A stretch of 64,000 nucleotides of DNA from Phellopilus nigrolimitatus. Lineage: Eukaryota; Basidiomycota; Agaricomycetes; Hymenochaetales; Hymenochaetaceae. The position numbers were made by a program, and so were the translations under genes. Location of the stretch: contig JAJOHG010000052.1 of NCBI GenBank assembly GCA_021029095.1, positions 152,276 through 216,275 of the forward strand. The letters are read 5' to 3'. Shown here piece by piece: positions 24,701-34,422 of this stretch (positions are counted from its first letter, which is position 1; every line of letters begins with the position of its first letter). The notes under the pieces are model-generated. The model was not told where the DNA came from. It searched no databases and saw only the letters and a list, made by a program, of their open reading frames with translations.

Positions 24701-26875
24701 TGAAATTCTAAGCTTGATACAAAGTCTCAAGTCAGGGAAAAATGCTCTACAAGAGGCAGCTACTTTTTATAAAGTCAGTCAATTGTCAACTTTATTTCAA
24801 AGTATCTGACTCTAAAATTATCTTAGAACCAGAACAAAATTGCCACTGCCACAACAGGTCTTTACCGCTTTGTATCAGCATTTTATGAGGCTATAGCTAT
24901 CAGCACTCCTCACCTTTACATATCTGCACTGTCTTGGGCACCCACAGAGAGTTTTGTGTCAAAGCAACTTTACCATACATTTTCAAATCAACTACTTGTT
25001 ACCTTGGGAAAGAAAAAAGACTGGGGATCCGATCTTTGGACAGCAACAACAGAAGCTGGGGTTTTGTGTATTGCATACTCTCCTGATGGGAAGCACATTG
25101 TGTCTGGCTCACGTGATGGGACCATCCGGATCTGGGATGCAGAGTCTGGGACTGCCAAAGGAGAGCCCCTCACAGGTCATTCTCATTGGGTCAACTCTGT
25201 TGCATTCTCCCCTGATGGAAAGCACATTGTGTCTGGCTCATATGACAATACCATCCGGATCTGGGATGCAGAGTCTGGAACTATGAAAGGACAGCCCCTC
25301 ACAGGTCATTCTAGTTGGGTCAACTCTGTTGCATTCTCCCCTGATGGGAAGCACATTGTGTCTGGCTCACGTGATGGGACCATCCGGATCTGGGATGCAG
25401 AGTCAGGAGCTGCCAAAGGAGAGCCCCTCAAAGGTCATTCTGATGAGGTCAACTCTGTTGCCTTCTCCCCTGATGGAAAGCACATTGTGTCTGGCTCATA
25501 TGATAAGACCATCTGCATCTGGGATGCAGAGTCTGGGACTATGAAAGGACAGCCCCTCACAGGTCATCTTGATTGGGTCAAATCTGTTGCATTCTCCCCT
25601 GATGGGAAGCACATTGTGTCTGGCTCAGACGATAAGACCATCCGGATCTGGGATGCAGAGTCTGGAACTATGAAAGGACAGCCCCTCACAGGTCATCTTG
25701 ATTGGGTCAAATCTGTTGCATTCTCCCCTGATGGGAAGCACATTGTGTCTGGCTCACGTGATGGGACCATCCGGATCTGGGATGCAGAGTCTGGGACTGC
25801 CAAAGGAGAGCCCCTCACAGGTCATTCTCATTGGGTCAACTCTGTTGCATTCTCCCCTGATGGAAAGCACATTGTGTCTGGCTCATATGACAATACCATC
25901 CGGATCTGGGATGCAGAGTCTGGAACTATGAAAGGACAGCCCCTCACAGGTCATCTTGATTGGGTCAAATCTGTTGCCTTCTCCCCTGATGGAAAGTACA
26001 TTGTGTCTGGCTCAGGTGATGGGACCATCCGGATCTGGGATGCAGAGTCTGGGACTGCCAAAGGAGAGCCCCTCACAGATCATTCTGGTCGGGTCACCTC
26101 TGTTGCCTTCCCTGATGGAAAGCACATTGTGTCTGGCTCAGGTGATGGGACCATCCACATCTGGGATGCAGAGTCTGGGACTGCCAAAGGAGAGCCCCTC
26201 ACAGGTCATTCTAGTTGGGTCAACTCTGTTGCATTCTCCCCTGATGGAAAGTACATTGTGTCTGGCTCATGGGATAAGACCATCCGGATCTGGGATGCAG
26301 AGTCAGGAGCTGCCAAAGGAGAGCCCCTCAAAGGTCATTCTGATGAGGTCAACTCTGTTGCCTTCTCCCCTGATGGAAAGCACATTGTGTCTGGCTCATA
26401 TGATAAGACCATCTGCATCTGGGATGCAGAGTCTGGGACTGCTAAAGGAGAGCCCCTCACAGGTCATTCTGGTGAGGTCAGCTCTGTTGCATTCTCTCCT
26501 GATGGAAAGTACATTGTGTCTGGCTCACATGATAAGACCATCCGAACTTGGGATGCAGAGTCTGGGACTGCCAGAGGTAAGGATCTTGTTGGATCAGTTA
26601 CATTACTAAACATCTGGATTTCTAATTTGATTGCTGTATCAATAGGCATTATCAAGGAGCTCAATCAAAGTCTTCCAAATGTGGTCCCGAGTGACGGATG
26701 GATTAGAGTCCCCACTGGGGAAGGCCTACTGCTTTGGGTCCCACAAGAATACCGACACGGTGTTGTGGATACAAGTGTTGTCAATATTCCAACAAATGGC
26801 CCACTTCGTTCAGTCAGATTTGACTGGTCAAAGTTTTTCCATGGCCCGTCATGGACAAATATCATGACAGGGTAG
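21786..26875 (+). CDS. NLR-like NACHT-WD40 protein with C2-like N-terminus
   Basis: A STAND NTPase of the fungal NLR type, expected to act as a cytosolic nonself or danger receptor. Small 5' exons (start ATG 21786; edges uncertain) encode a beta-rich C2-like domain: VEVDFKNGRPKYKITVKLEVDG, then RWECNRDFVPSARLKITVK. A helical segment follows (KLGKWREFMQVVWDLS, KCKAQEEYRAIVRDLLEDM). One long exon, about 23215-24773, holds the NACHT: P-loop GLAGSGKSS near 23383-23412, Walker B IIVIDALDECG near 23698-23731, and VFITSRLLPEI. The last exons carry twelve 43-residue WD40 repeats (25069-26576) and a conserved tail (DGWIRVPTGEGLLLWVP, SWTNIMTG). The 69-bp last intron (26577-26645) is a multiple of three without a stop; if retained it would add 23 mostly hydrophobic residues. 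Base composition is more AT-rich than MAM33 or YRA1. The exact C2-region splicing is the weakest part. Confidence 0.87.
25069..26576 (+). repeat. Twelve near-identical 129-bp WD40-coding repeats
   Basis: Tandem array inside the NLR gene. Period is 129 bp (43 codons) except repeat 9, which lost three bases (AFPDGK instead of AFSPDGK). Constant core: SVAFSPDGK, IVSGS, IWDAESG. Variable residues cluster at the position after IVSGS (R, Y, R, Y, D, R, Y, G, G, W, Y, H), two residues later (G, N or K), and before the next repeat (HW, SW, DE, DW, GR, GE). Larger duplications are visible: repeats 1-2 match 6-7, and 3-4 match 10-11. Silent sites are also nearly identical, so the array has been recently homogenised. 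Confidence 0.95.
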
Positions 26876-27939
26876 TCTGGGTGAGTTGCAAATTTTCTGT
26901 TTCCATTTGCTCATTCTGACGTGCCTAGCTGTAGCTGAGGTTTGGCGGGAAAGTAGCAAAGGAAGTTTACACCGAGCGCTGTCTTTTTTGTAGTGAAGTG
27001 TTTGATGTTGGCGCAGAACATTTACGGATTTGTTCATTGTCGACTTTGTATGAGAAGAAGGGAAGCAAGTCTCAATGAGTTTCGAGAGTATTCAGATGTA
27101 TTTTATATCTTTACTTTGGACCTCAGCACCGTTCATGGTTGTTGTGGTAAATATACATGGATTTGACTCACACAGTAATGCTATGCGGTATCATATAATG
27201 GTGGACCAATGGCGGAACAGGCGGGAGCAAGTAGTACGAGAAACACGAACCGAGAGTATAACATAACTGCGGTGCGCAGGCTGACATGTGTATTTTTCAG
27301 AAGGCACATTGGCCCGGAGGTTTGTCATTCTTTTGCAGCTCGACTCGCACGGGTGGGCTGCTGCACTCTCCACTGATTGTTCTTTGGCAGATCGTAGGTC
27401 CTAGCCGCAGGTTTGAGTGCGAGATAGAGGTCGACAGGGCGACGCCGCCTCTGGCCGATGCAGTGCCGGTGTCATGCGTGAGGCGAGCGTTAGAAGGGGC
27501 GCACTTACGGCTGAGCTTAAGGTCGATGTTCTTCGGCTTCTCTGTGTCGAGGGAATTTGAGAGGGAATTTAAGAGGTCGGGGAGAGTCGACGAGGGCCCC
27601 GGATGGGTGAGTCAAGAGTGCCGTGCCTATATAATCTAAGAGGCGAAAGGTGTAGTTGGCTCGTATGGTTTTTCAAAGGCAGATGCAAACCGGAATAGGC
27701 CGCAAGGAGTCCATACATAAGCACTAGTATGCTGCAGCAGGAGCTGGGACGCCGAGCTTCTCCGTAGGAGCGCATGCGATACTAAGAGCAGGAACGAACA
27801 TGGGACGCGCTGATGCTGACAGTCCAAGCCAACGCAAAATGCCGCCCTTTTGCGCCAATATCGGTTGGATTACTAGAGCGCGCTGTTCAAAAGCATCTTC
27901 AGCAGAATAAAAATACGGCGAAGGGACGAACGCTCCGCT
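26876..27939. other. Intergenic region downstream of the NLR
   Basis: No gene recognised. A 183-codon minus frame begins at 28275 and ends at 27724; it spans the decayed YRA1-like segment and is not supported by any domain. A plus frame at 27286-27639 also has no homology I can see. Confidence 0.35.
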
Positions 27940-28600
27940 GCAGACATACGCGTCGTATCCCACAGTCAACTGCCGTAGCCACGCGCTCATACCACCTTTA
28001 CTTCCGAGCGAGGTGCAGTAGGCGAAAAGGAACCGACGTACCTTTCTGCGTTCGCGCAAACAACCTGTTCTGCCGAATCGTCTTGGCGAAGTATTGCTGG
28101 CCCTCAACCCTGGGTAAGTATCCCGCGTCGGGAACGCCATCAGCAAGTGTTTGCGGGGAGAAGTAATGTAGTCAAGTCCTAGGCACGATGTCGATGCTGC
28201 CGAAATGCTCCCAGAACCCGAAACGGCGCAGAGCATGACAATATGTGAGAGGAGTCGGTTCACTGTCATCATCAATGTGTCGATTGCTGCACACTTCGCG
28301 TCCTCACCCCTTCGCTGGAAGAGAACTGCAGAAGCCCGAATAGTCGTGAGTACTTACGAGATAACGGACCGAAGTAAGCCAGCGACAAGCATTCAGTAAG
28401 TCACTACGAATTGAGCTGTGGCGCTCAACCCTGTCGGCAGGTTCGAGATCATAAGTATTTTGGCTGTCTGCTGAGCTGCAGGCCTGCAGTGAGCTTAGTG
28501 TAAGGTTCCTCGATATCCGCGGAATGTGTACTCACCTGAGCCGCGCGGTGCGTGCAGCAGAGGATTACGGGCGTTGTCGAAGCCTGTGCGAGTACAACTG
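27940..28600 (-). pseudogene. Highly decayed copy of YRA1 intron and RRM exon
   Basis: Segments follow the same order as in the functional YRA1 gene. About 27955-28000 parallels 31465-31505 inside the long YRA1 intron (shared AGTCAACT-CCGTAGCCACGCGC). About 28240-28320 parallels the exon 3 to intron boundary at 31815-31900. About 28535-28560 parallels the first-intron sequence near 32335-32360 (shared CTGAGCCGCGCGGTGCGTG). No coding frame survives. The alignment is by eye and the middle is weak. Confidence 0.45.
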
Positions 28601-28655
28601 CCCGAGTCTGATCAGACTAAATTGTGCGTTTGCGAGTACAACGCGCTATCTATAT

Positions 28656-28845
28656 TCAATGAGCCAGTCGTGCAGTCGGGCTGTACGACTTATGCGTGTC
28701 CTCATCAGCGCCATCGCATTGAGGACTGGGTATTTCACATGACCACATACCTCCGATAGAATCCATCTGGAAGTACATTCTCAGCGAGCCCACCAGCGAG
28801 CTCTCCAAGGCAGCGTGAGAAGCTCAGTGCGATATCCAAAGGAGT
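28656..28845 (+). repeat. Direct repeat, left copy
   Basis: Shares a long stretch with 30074-30265, for example the common CATCAGCGCCATCGCA and ATTTCA-ATGACCACATACC segments. The two copies bracket the truncated MAM33 and YRA1-like block. Read on the complement, both contain a similar protein-like string (GHVKYPVLNAMALM here, GHLKYQVLTAMALM there), so the repeat may derive from a gene I cannot identify. Confidence 0.65.
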
Positions 28846-28867
28846 GCGTTCTTTGCTGAGTCGCGCG

Positions 28868-29326
28868 TCCGTGTCGATCTCCGTCACCGAGGTCCGCCTT
28901 CCCCTCATAAGGTTTTTTTGCTGACGTCGAAGTTGCGGACGAGTCCGCCGGGCGCGATCAATGTCAACGCGCTATGCCAGGACGACGCGTTCCTGGTCGA
29001 GAACGTGTCGTCCTACGGGGACACGCGGGTGGGTGCAGAGCTCACGTCGGAGGCGGACTGGAAGCATCGCGGGCTGTACTTGGGGCCGACGTTTGAGAAC
29101 CTGGACCCGGGGGTGCAGGACGAGTTCGAGCGGCTCCTGGACGAGCGGGGCGTGAACGAGAGTCTGACACTGTTCATCCCGGACTACGCTGAGCTCAAGG
29201 AGCAGACGGTGCGTCTCGCATCATGAGGCATCTCTTGATGAGCTTGCTTAAGATTGATCCATTTTTCGTTGAATATAGGAATACGTCCGATGGATCGAGA
29301 GCGTCAAAAAGTTTGTCGAGAATTAA
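28868..29326 (+). pseudogene. Truncated MAM33 copy (last two exons)
   Basis: This matches the end of exon 3, intron 3, exon 4, intron 4 and exon 5 of MAM33. Exon-4-like DNA (28939-29208) is 270 bp and exon-5-like DNA (29279-29326) is 48 bp, exactly as in the parent, with no indel and no stop. The protein reading keeps the p32 blocks (GLYLGPTF, LDPGVQDEFERLLDERG, LFIPDYAELKEQ). Exons 1-2 and most of exon 3, including the mitochondrial presequence, are missing. The acceptor before exon 4 is changed from GCAG to GCGG, so normal splicing into this exon is lost. Likely a partial segmental duplication, not a retrocopy, since introns are kept. Confidence 0.88.
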
Positions 29327-29689
29327 TCTCGTCTCGGACCCTCTGTGAAAAGACAATATCACCGACCCTTCTCTCTCGACTGTCCTGCTATGTGGCCTAC
29401 GCCTGTCCCGCTACGCATATCATACCGACCGATATCCTCTACGTATAACCCATGAAATTTGTTGTCTTTACTTCGATTCAAAATGACGCATCGTACTGCC
29501 CCGCTCCACAATTGTATTTCTCAACGGAGGTTGCGGATCGTTCGATTGGCCATTTATCCGGTGCGAGATCACAATGAGGAGTGAAGATCGTACAAGAAGA
29601 ACATACGAAGCATGCATTTGATTGACACCGAACTGCTTTGCAATACGTGGGCTTAAGCTAACCAAGAAGGACGCATCACGACGCACCAT

Positions 29690-30010
29690 TTGCGGGAGGG
29701 CCGCTGTTGACTCGCGCCGCGATCAGGACCTTCGCAGACATGGCGAAGCTGCTGCCGCTTACTGGACAGCAAATATGTTGTTGGTCTCTGGCCTGCCGAT
29801 GGACGTAGATGCGGAGGATGAAACCAAAGTTCGTTTCGGTGCAATAACTTTTTGTGCGATGCCTGTCGCTAACTCTCTTCCATCGGGTTTCTTTAGTGCT
29901 AGTCTTTCCTGAACGACATCACTTACTCCCGATGTACGACCCGCAAGACAAGGAGTCGCGGATAAGCTACGCAACCGGCTCGTCGACAGTGATCCGCAAA
30001 TCGGTGTTTT
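29690..30010 (+). pseudogene. Decayed YRA1/ALYREF-like RRM fragment, second copy
   Basis: Duplicate of the relic at 19500-19830, carried along with the MAM33 copy. It is better preserved: around 29745-29840 the reading LLVSGLPMDVDAEDETKV parallels IMVSGLPMDVNEAQIK of YRA1, ending at the same GTTCGTTT donor. Around 29940-29990 the sequence parallels the end of the RRM exon. The RNP1 half of the RRM is absent. Confidence 0.6.
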
Positions 30011-30073
30011 CTTCCCCAATCCCAGACTAGCTTATGCCTCGCAAGGACAGCGTGCGTCGAATATACCGGAATT

Positions 30074-30265
30074 CAAAGAGCTAGTCGCACAGTCACGCTA
30101 GAAGACTGTGCGCGTCTTCATCAGCGCCATCGCAGTGAGGACTTGGTATTTCAAATGACCACATACCACCTATAGAGTCCATCTGGAAGTCCATTAATGC
30201 TCTGCGAGCTCACCAACGGATTCAATGAGCAGCATGAGAAAGCACTAAGTACGGAAGGCCAGATA
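30074..30265 (+). repeat. Direct repeat, right copy
   Basis: Partner of 28656-28845. It follows the YRA1-like relic and precedes about 260 bases without a gene before the YRA1 stop. An in-frame TAG appears in the protein-like complement reading of this copy, so it is not a working exon. Confidence 0.65.
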
Positions 30266-30529
30266 CTCACGCAGTCCAGGAAAGTCAGTCCGCAAGGTCT
30301 TGTAAAGCCATGTCCCATCGATATACGTGTTCTCAAGTTACGATCCGCATTTCGAGCATCCACACACAGAGGATTGACTGCACGCGAAGATGGCATATCA
30401 TGAAATATATATAACACTGGCGACAGAGCAGAGGCTAAGCCATAACAGAACATGCAGAAGTAGACGCAAAACGGGAAACAATACGGAACGTAACATCACT
30501 AAGTGAGAGGGAAAAACGATGTCTCTTAA

Positions 30530-32406
30530 TCACGCCACAGGCACAGCAGCTGGTGCCGTCGGCTGGGTCTCCGCCGTGTAGTCCTGAGAATGAGAAAAAA
30601 CCATATGAACGTCAACAACTGCATAGAATAAAGCGGATCTATTTGTGTGCGCACCTCCATCTCCGCGTCCAGGTCTTCCTTGTTTTTCGGGGGCCTTGGC
30701 GCATTCTTCGGTCTCCCACCACGTCCACGTCCTCGGCGGGCACCTCCATTCCTTCATACGCAGAGTGATCACCAAGCAGGGGCAAGTCAACAGTCCACTC
30801 AGGCTAGCCGATAGTCAAGGAATAGAACAAACCTCTGCACACCCTCGGTAGCAGTGGCACCACCTTTGACCGTTGCAGACGCAGGTGTAACGCGCGAAAC
30901 GAGAGTCGGAGCGGGTACCGACGCAGGATCGAACATAAGTTCAATCTTCATCGGTTTCTCTGTGCAGCGGAAGGGGGAGGACGGTCGGTAGGTCGATGTC
31001 GATGTCGATGTCGATGTCGCAAAGTGAATGGGTCGGTGTCGGAAGTAATGATATGCGTAAACAAGATAAGAGGAGAGTTCATTAGTTGACTCATTCGTAT
31101 CGCGGACGCGAGACAAATGCAAAGATAAAGAAGTCGCGCATCGTCCATGTCCTACATCTAAGCATCCATCCTAGACCGTGACATTGCTTCATCCGGGACA
31201 GAAGTTGAGGGCGACACCCTGTTCCTCCGTACTGATGCATGACGATACATGCTGGACACGAGAGGAAGGACGAACAAGAAGAGCGCTAGTGTCGACAGCC
31301 TAGGTCAACTCATAGCACTGCCTTCCTGAACATAACGCCCATCCTTCCACATCGATGTCGATCGACTGCTTAAGGGATGCTATGTACCGCTCAGAAGAGT
31401 CGCTCGCCACTAAAAAGTAGAGCAGCATAGACGAGCACTTCATTGCAGGCACATGCTTCGCATCTGCTAGTCAACTACCGTAGCCACGCGCATACACCCC
31501 ACCTTGCTCAGAGGTAAAGGGCATAGCGGGCAAGGAGGGAATGAATGTCTGGTTCTGCATCAACGCTGGCCTAACGTGAGCGAATACGCAGACGTCCTGG
31601 TCTGTCGATGACTTCTCAATGAGGCAACATCGACAGCCATCACCTCAGGTAGGATCCGCGCCGGCCACATTGCATGACCAGCGCGTTCGTTTTAGCGGAG
31701 AAGCAATGTCACTTGGTCCGTGGCTCGATCACAACGTTGCCTACGCGCCCTCAACCACGACGACAGAAACAAAGCGTGCAAGGCATAACGATGCGCGCTA
31801 GGGAAGGAGAGTGGTTGCGAAAGGAGTCGGGTCACTAACTGCCGTCGATGAGCCGGTCGTTGTACTGCCGGTGGGCCTTCGTTCCGTCACCCTTGCGCTG
31901 AAATACGACCATAGCGGACCCGTTCCATTTGCCATGCTGGTTGTAGTTGAGCAAAGTCTCCCTTACAGGGCCGACAGTCGTGGCAAATAGTTCCTATAAT
32001 TATAAAAAGGCGCAACGAGGTCAGCGACACGTCCGCAAAGTCACGGTTGCTGTAAAACGAACCTTGATCTGCGCCTCGTTCACATCCATAGGCAGGCCCG
32101 AAACCATGATTTTTTCGGCCGCTTGTTGGAATGCACCAGGCTTGCCAGCAACAGCAGCCTTGCGGACAGACTTTGTTGCAGCCGTGTCGACGGCAACAGC
32201 GGGCTTCCCAAGGACGGTCTGACGTGCACCGGCACGACGCGGACGGCGCATACCAGTGTGCTTAGGGTTTTTCTTGATGAGCTTCAGGAGAAAGTGTCGG
32301 AAAATGAGTCAATGTCAATGAAATGTACAGTTCAACGCTGAGCCGCGCGGTGCGTGTCGACTCCAGAGCAGAGAGGAATACCAACATCGTCGAGAGACTT
32401 GTCCAT
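30530..32406 (-). CDS. YRA1: mRNA export adaptor YRA1/ALYREF
   Basis: A TREX-complex RNA-binding adaptor that couples splicing and transcription to nuclear mRNA export. Six exons on the complement: 32386-32406, 32063-32281, 31840-31993, 30833-30959, 30655-30751 and 30530-30583, total 223 residues. It opens with MDKSLDDLIKKNPK, matching the conserved N-terminal UAP56/Sub2-binding helix of REF proteins. A central RRM follows: RNP2 IMVSGLPMDV, then ELFATTVGPVRETLL, and RNP1 region SAMVVFQRKGDGTKAH. Next come KKPMKIELM, an RGG-like segment (NGGARRGRGRGGRPK) and KNKEDLDAEMEDY near the end, the C-terminal REF motif. Intron 1 (104 bp) uses a GTTGGT donor. Intron 3 is 880 bp against 58-104 bp for the others. 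The gene shares a 272-bp promoter with CAF40. Confidence 0.93.
30960..31839 (-). promoter_or_regulatory. 880-bp YRA1 intron 3, possible autoregulatory intron
   Basis: Donor GTTAGT (complement of 31834-31839), acceptor GCACAG (30960-30965). It is roughly ten times longer than every other intron in the gene. Read-through from exon 3 meets TAG and then TGA within the first codons of the intron, so retention would yield a product of about 132 residues that ends just after the RRM. No protein is encoded inside. In yeast YRA1 an unusually long intron mediates negative feedback; whether the same holds here is inference. Confidence 0.7.
30992..31019. repeat. GTCGAT hexanucleotide microsatellite
   Basis: About four and a half tandem copies of GTCGAT, located 30-60 bases from the 3' splice site of the long YRA1 intron. 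Confidence 0.9.
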
Positions 32407-32678
32407 GGTCGTGAATTACTCAGAAAGGTGGATGCTGGGGCCGCTGAAAAGTATAGGAAGAGAGGACTGTGGTCGTTGTTAAGGGAAAAGGACGTTGATG
32501 ATGGATGCTCGAGACGAAGAACATCAACAGCGTCGCAAGCGGTTTTATACGCCACTCTTCGGAGTTTGAACGCCTGCCTCTTCCGGACTCCCCCGGTGCC
32601 CCCGCTCTCTAATAAACTCGAACAATATCTGCTCATTATCAACGTCAACGACGTCGGCAACGCACCGACGCACGCAAA
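32407..32678. promoter_or_regulatory. Bidirectional promoter of YRA1 and CAF40
   Basis: 272 bases separate the two start codons, which point away from each other. It holds C-rich runs near the CAF40 side (CTCCCCCGGTGCCCCC near 32587-32603). I see no clear TATA box. Both products act in mRNA metabolism, so shared regulation is plausible. Confidence 0.65.
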
Positions 32679-33866
32679 ATGGCGAACCTGCACTCCCCAC
32701 GGCCGATGTCGTATATGCAGCAACAGCAGCACGCGCAGTATAATGGCTACCAGGCCGCGCGTGGGCTCTCGACGCAGCCGTACGGTGACACGCCCCCACC
32801 CATGTCCGCACCCTCGCTCGGACCGCCGACGCCTCATCAGCCTGGTGCGTTTGGGATGTTTGGCACCTCGGCGGCGGCGGCGGCATCGGCAATGGCGGCG
32901 TTGCCCCAACAGCAGCAGCATCAGCTTATGCAGCAGGAGGAGAACAAGATATACGGCCTTGTGATCGACCTCATGGACGTGAACACCCGCGAGGCCGCTC
33001 TCCTCGAGCTCAGCAAGAAACGCGAGCAGTACGACGACCTTGCTCTTGTTCTGTGGCACTCGTTTGGTGAGCGGCCTTGTCAAATTGGTCAATAGATATT
33101 GTTTACGATTGGGACGGTACAGGCATCATGTCGGCTTTGCTACAGGAGATTGTCTCGGTCTACCCACTCCTTTGCCCGCCAAATCTCACGGCTCACGTTT
33201 CAAATCGTGTCTGCAATGCTCTCGCGCTTTTGCAATGTGTAGCCTCACATTCTGAGACTAGACAGCTGTTCCTGAGCGCGCACATCCCGCTCTTCCTTTA
33301 TCCCTTCCTCAACACGACCTCAAAGACGCGGCCGTTCGAGTACCTGCGGCTCACTTCCCTCGGCGTCATCGGTGCCCTCGTCAAGCAAAACGACAACACC
33401 GCGGTCATCCATTTTCTGCTCTCAACCGAGATCATCCCGCTATGCTTGCGTATCATGGAGACCGGCTCCGAGCTCTCAAAAACTGTTGCCATCTTCATTG
33501 TCCAGAAAATCCTCCTGGACGAAACCGGGCTTACGTACATCTGCCACACGTATGAGCGCTTTTTCGCGGTTGTCACCGTCCTCAGCAACATGGTCAGCCA
33601 GCTCGTCGAGACCCAGGCAGTCCGTCTCCTTAAGCATGTCGTCCGCTGCTATCTTCGTCTCAGCGACAACCCTAAGTACGTTGACTTGATGTCTCAGAAA
33701 AGCATTCTGTAAGCTAACATTATTGTTCTACAGAGCGCGCGAGGCGCTTCGCACATGCCTCCCCGAGCCGCTGCGTGACCAGACATTCAACGCGCTGCTC
33801 AAAGGCGACCAGGTCACCAAACGTTGTCTCGCGACCCTCCAAAATAACCTCAGTGATCCCAATTAG
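32679..33866 (+). CDS. CAF40: CCR4-NOT subunit CAF40/CNOT9 (Rcd1)
   Basis: The armadillo-repeat subunit of the CCR4-NOT deadenylase complex; it binds NOT1 and recruits regulators such as GW182, Roquin or NOT4. Exons 32679-33066, 33123-33675 and 33734-33866 give 357 residues with every join in frame. The first 90 residues are Gln/Pro/Ala-rich low complexity ([19 protein letters not shown]). The Rcd1 core then runs almost to the end: [118 protein letters not shown]. It is among the most conserved proteins of the window, and its frame is intact. Confidence 0.97.
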
Positions 33867-34422
33867 GCGCCCGCTCCAGACTTCCTTCCCAATCCCGATT
33901 CCAGCCCTAGCATAGTCTCCTGCACGGCCCACTCGCATGTCCATATATCCGCAATTTGCAACGCTAGGACGAATAATCTTGCTCATTTAATCTCTTCGCC
34001 CACCGTTTCTTGCTCGCTTCCGTTGTACCTTCGTTCGCTTCGTTCTGGCCCTGTATCTTCACTTTCCTGTGTCTTCATGCTTTGGACATTGATCGCGCAG
34101 ATCGAAAACATATCTCTTATTTGTTTGTTGGAGAACAAAATTTGTATAATTTTTGGTGCATGTAATTACAGCCATGTAGACAAGATCCAAGCAATACGAA
34201 AACACTTGATTTTACTCAAATCTTGACCGGGTTCAGTTGGAACGCGTATGCAAGAAAACACTTCGGTTGATAGCATAACATACATTTAGGTCTCGAACAA
34301 GTCAGTCACTATAAAAAGAAAGAATACAAAGCCAGACGATTCCTACCAACCATAGCCATTACCTGCGGTTATGGAAGAAAAGGCACGTCAGCACACGTCT
34401 ATCGGTAAAGTGACGACGGCCA
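33867..34422. other. Intergenic region between convergent genes
   Basis: 3' flanks of CAF40 and RPC31. AT-rich downstream of 34060. No gene or repeat recognised. Confidence 0.4.

Noticed and set aside
25069..26609. Long second frame through the WD40 array (repeated LPSPLMESTLCLAH)
   Set aside because: A shadow frame created by the 129-bp period being a multiple of three; it has no domain identity.
27724..28275. 183-codon open frame on the complement
   Set aside because: It runs through sequence that resembles the YRA1 intron and RRM exon in another phase, so it is better explained as decayed DNA.
32262..33092. 276-codon frame antisense to CAF40
   Set aside because: Shadow of the conserved CAF40 coding strand and the promoter; no domain.
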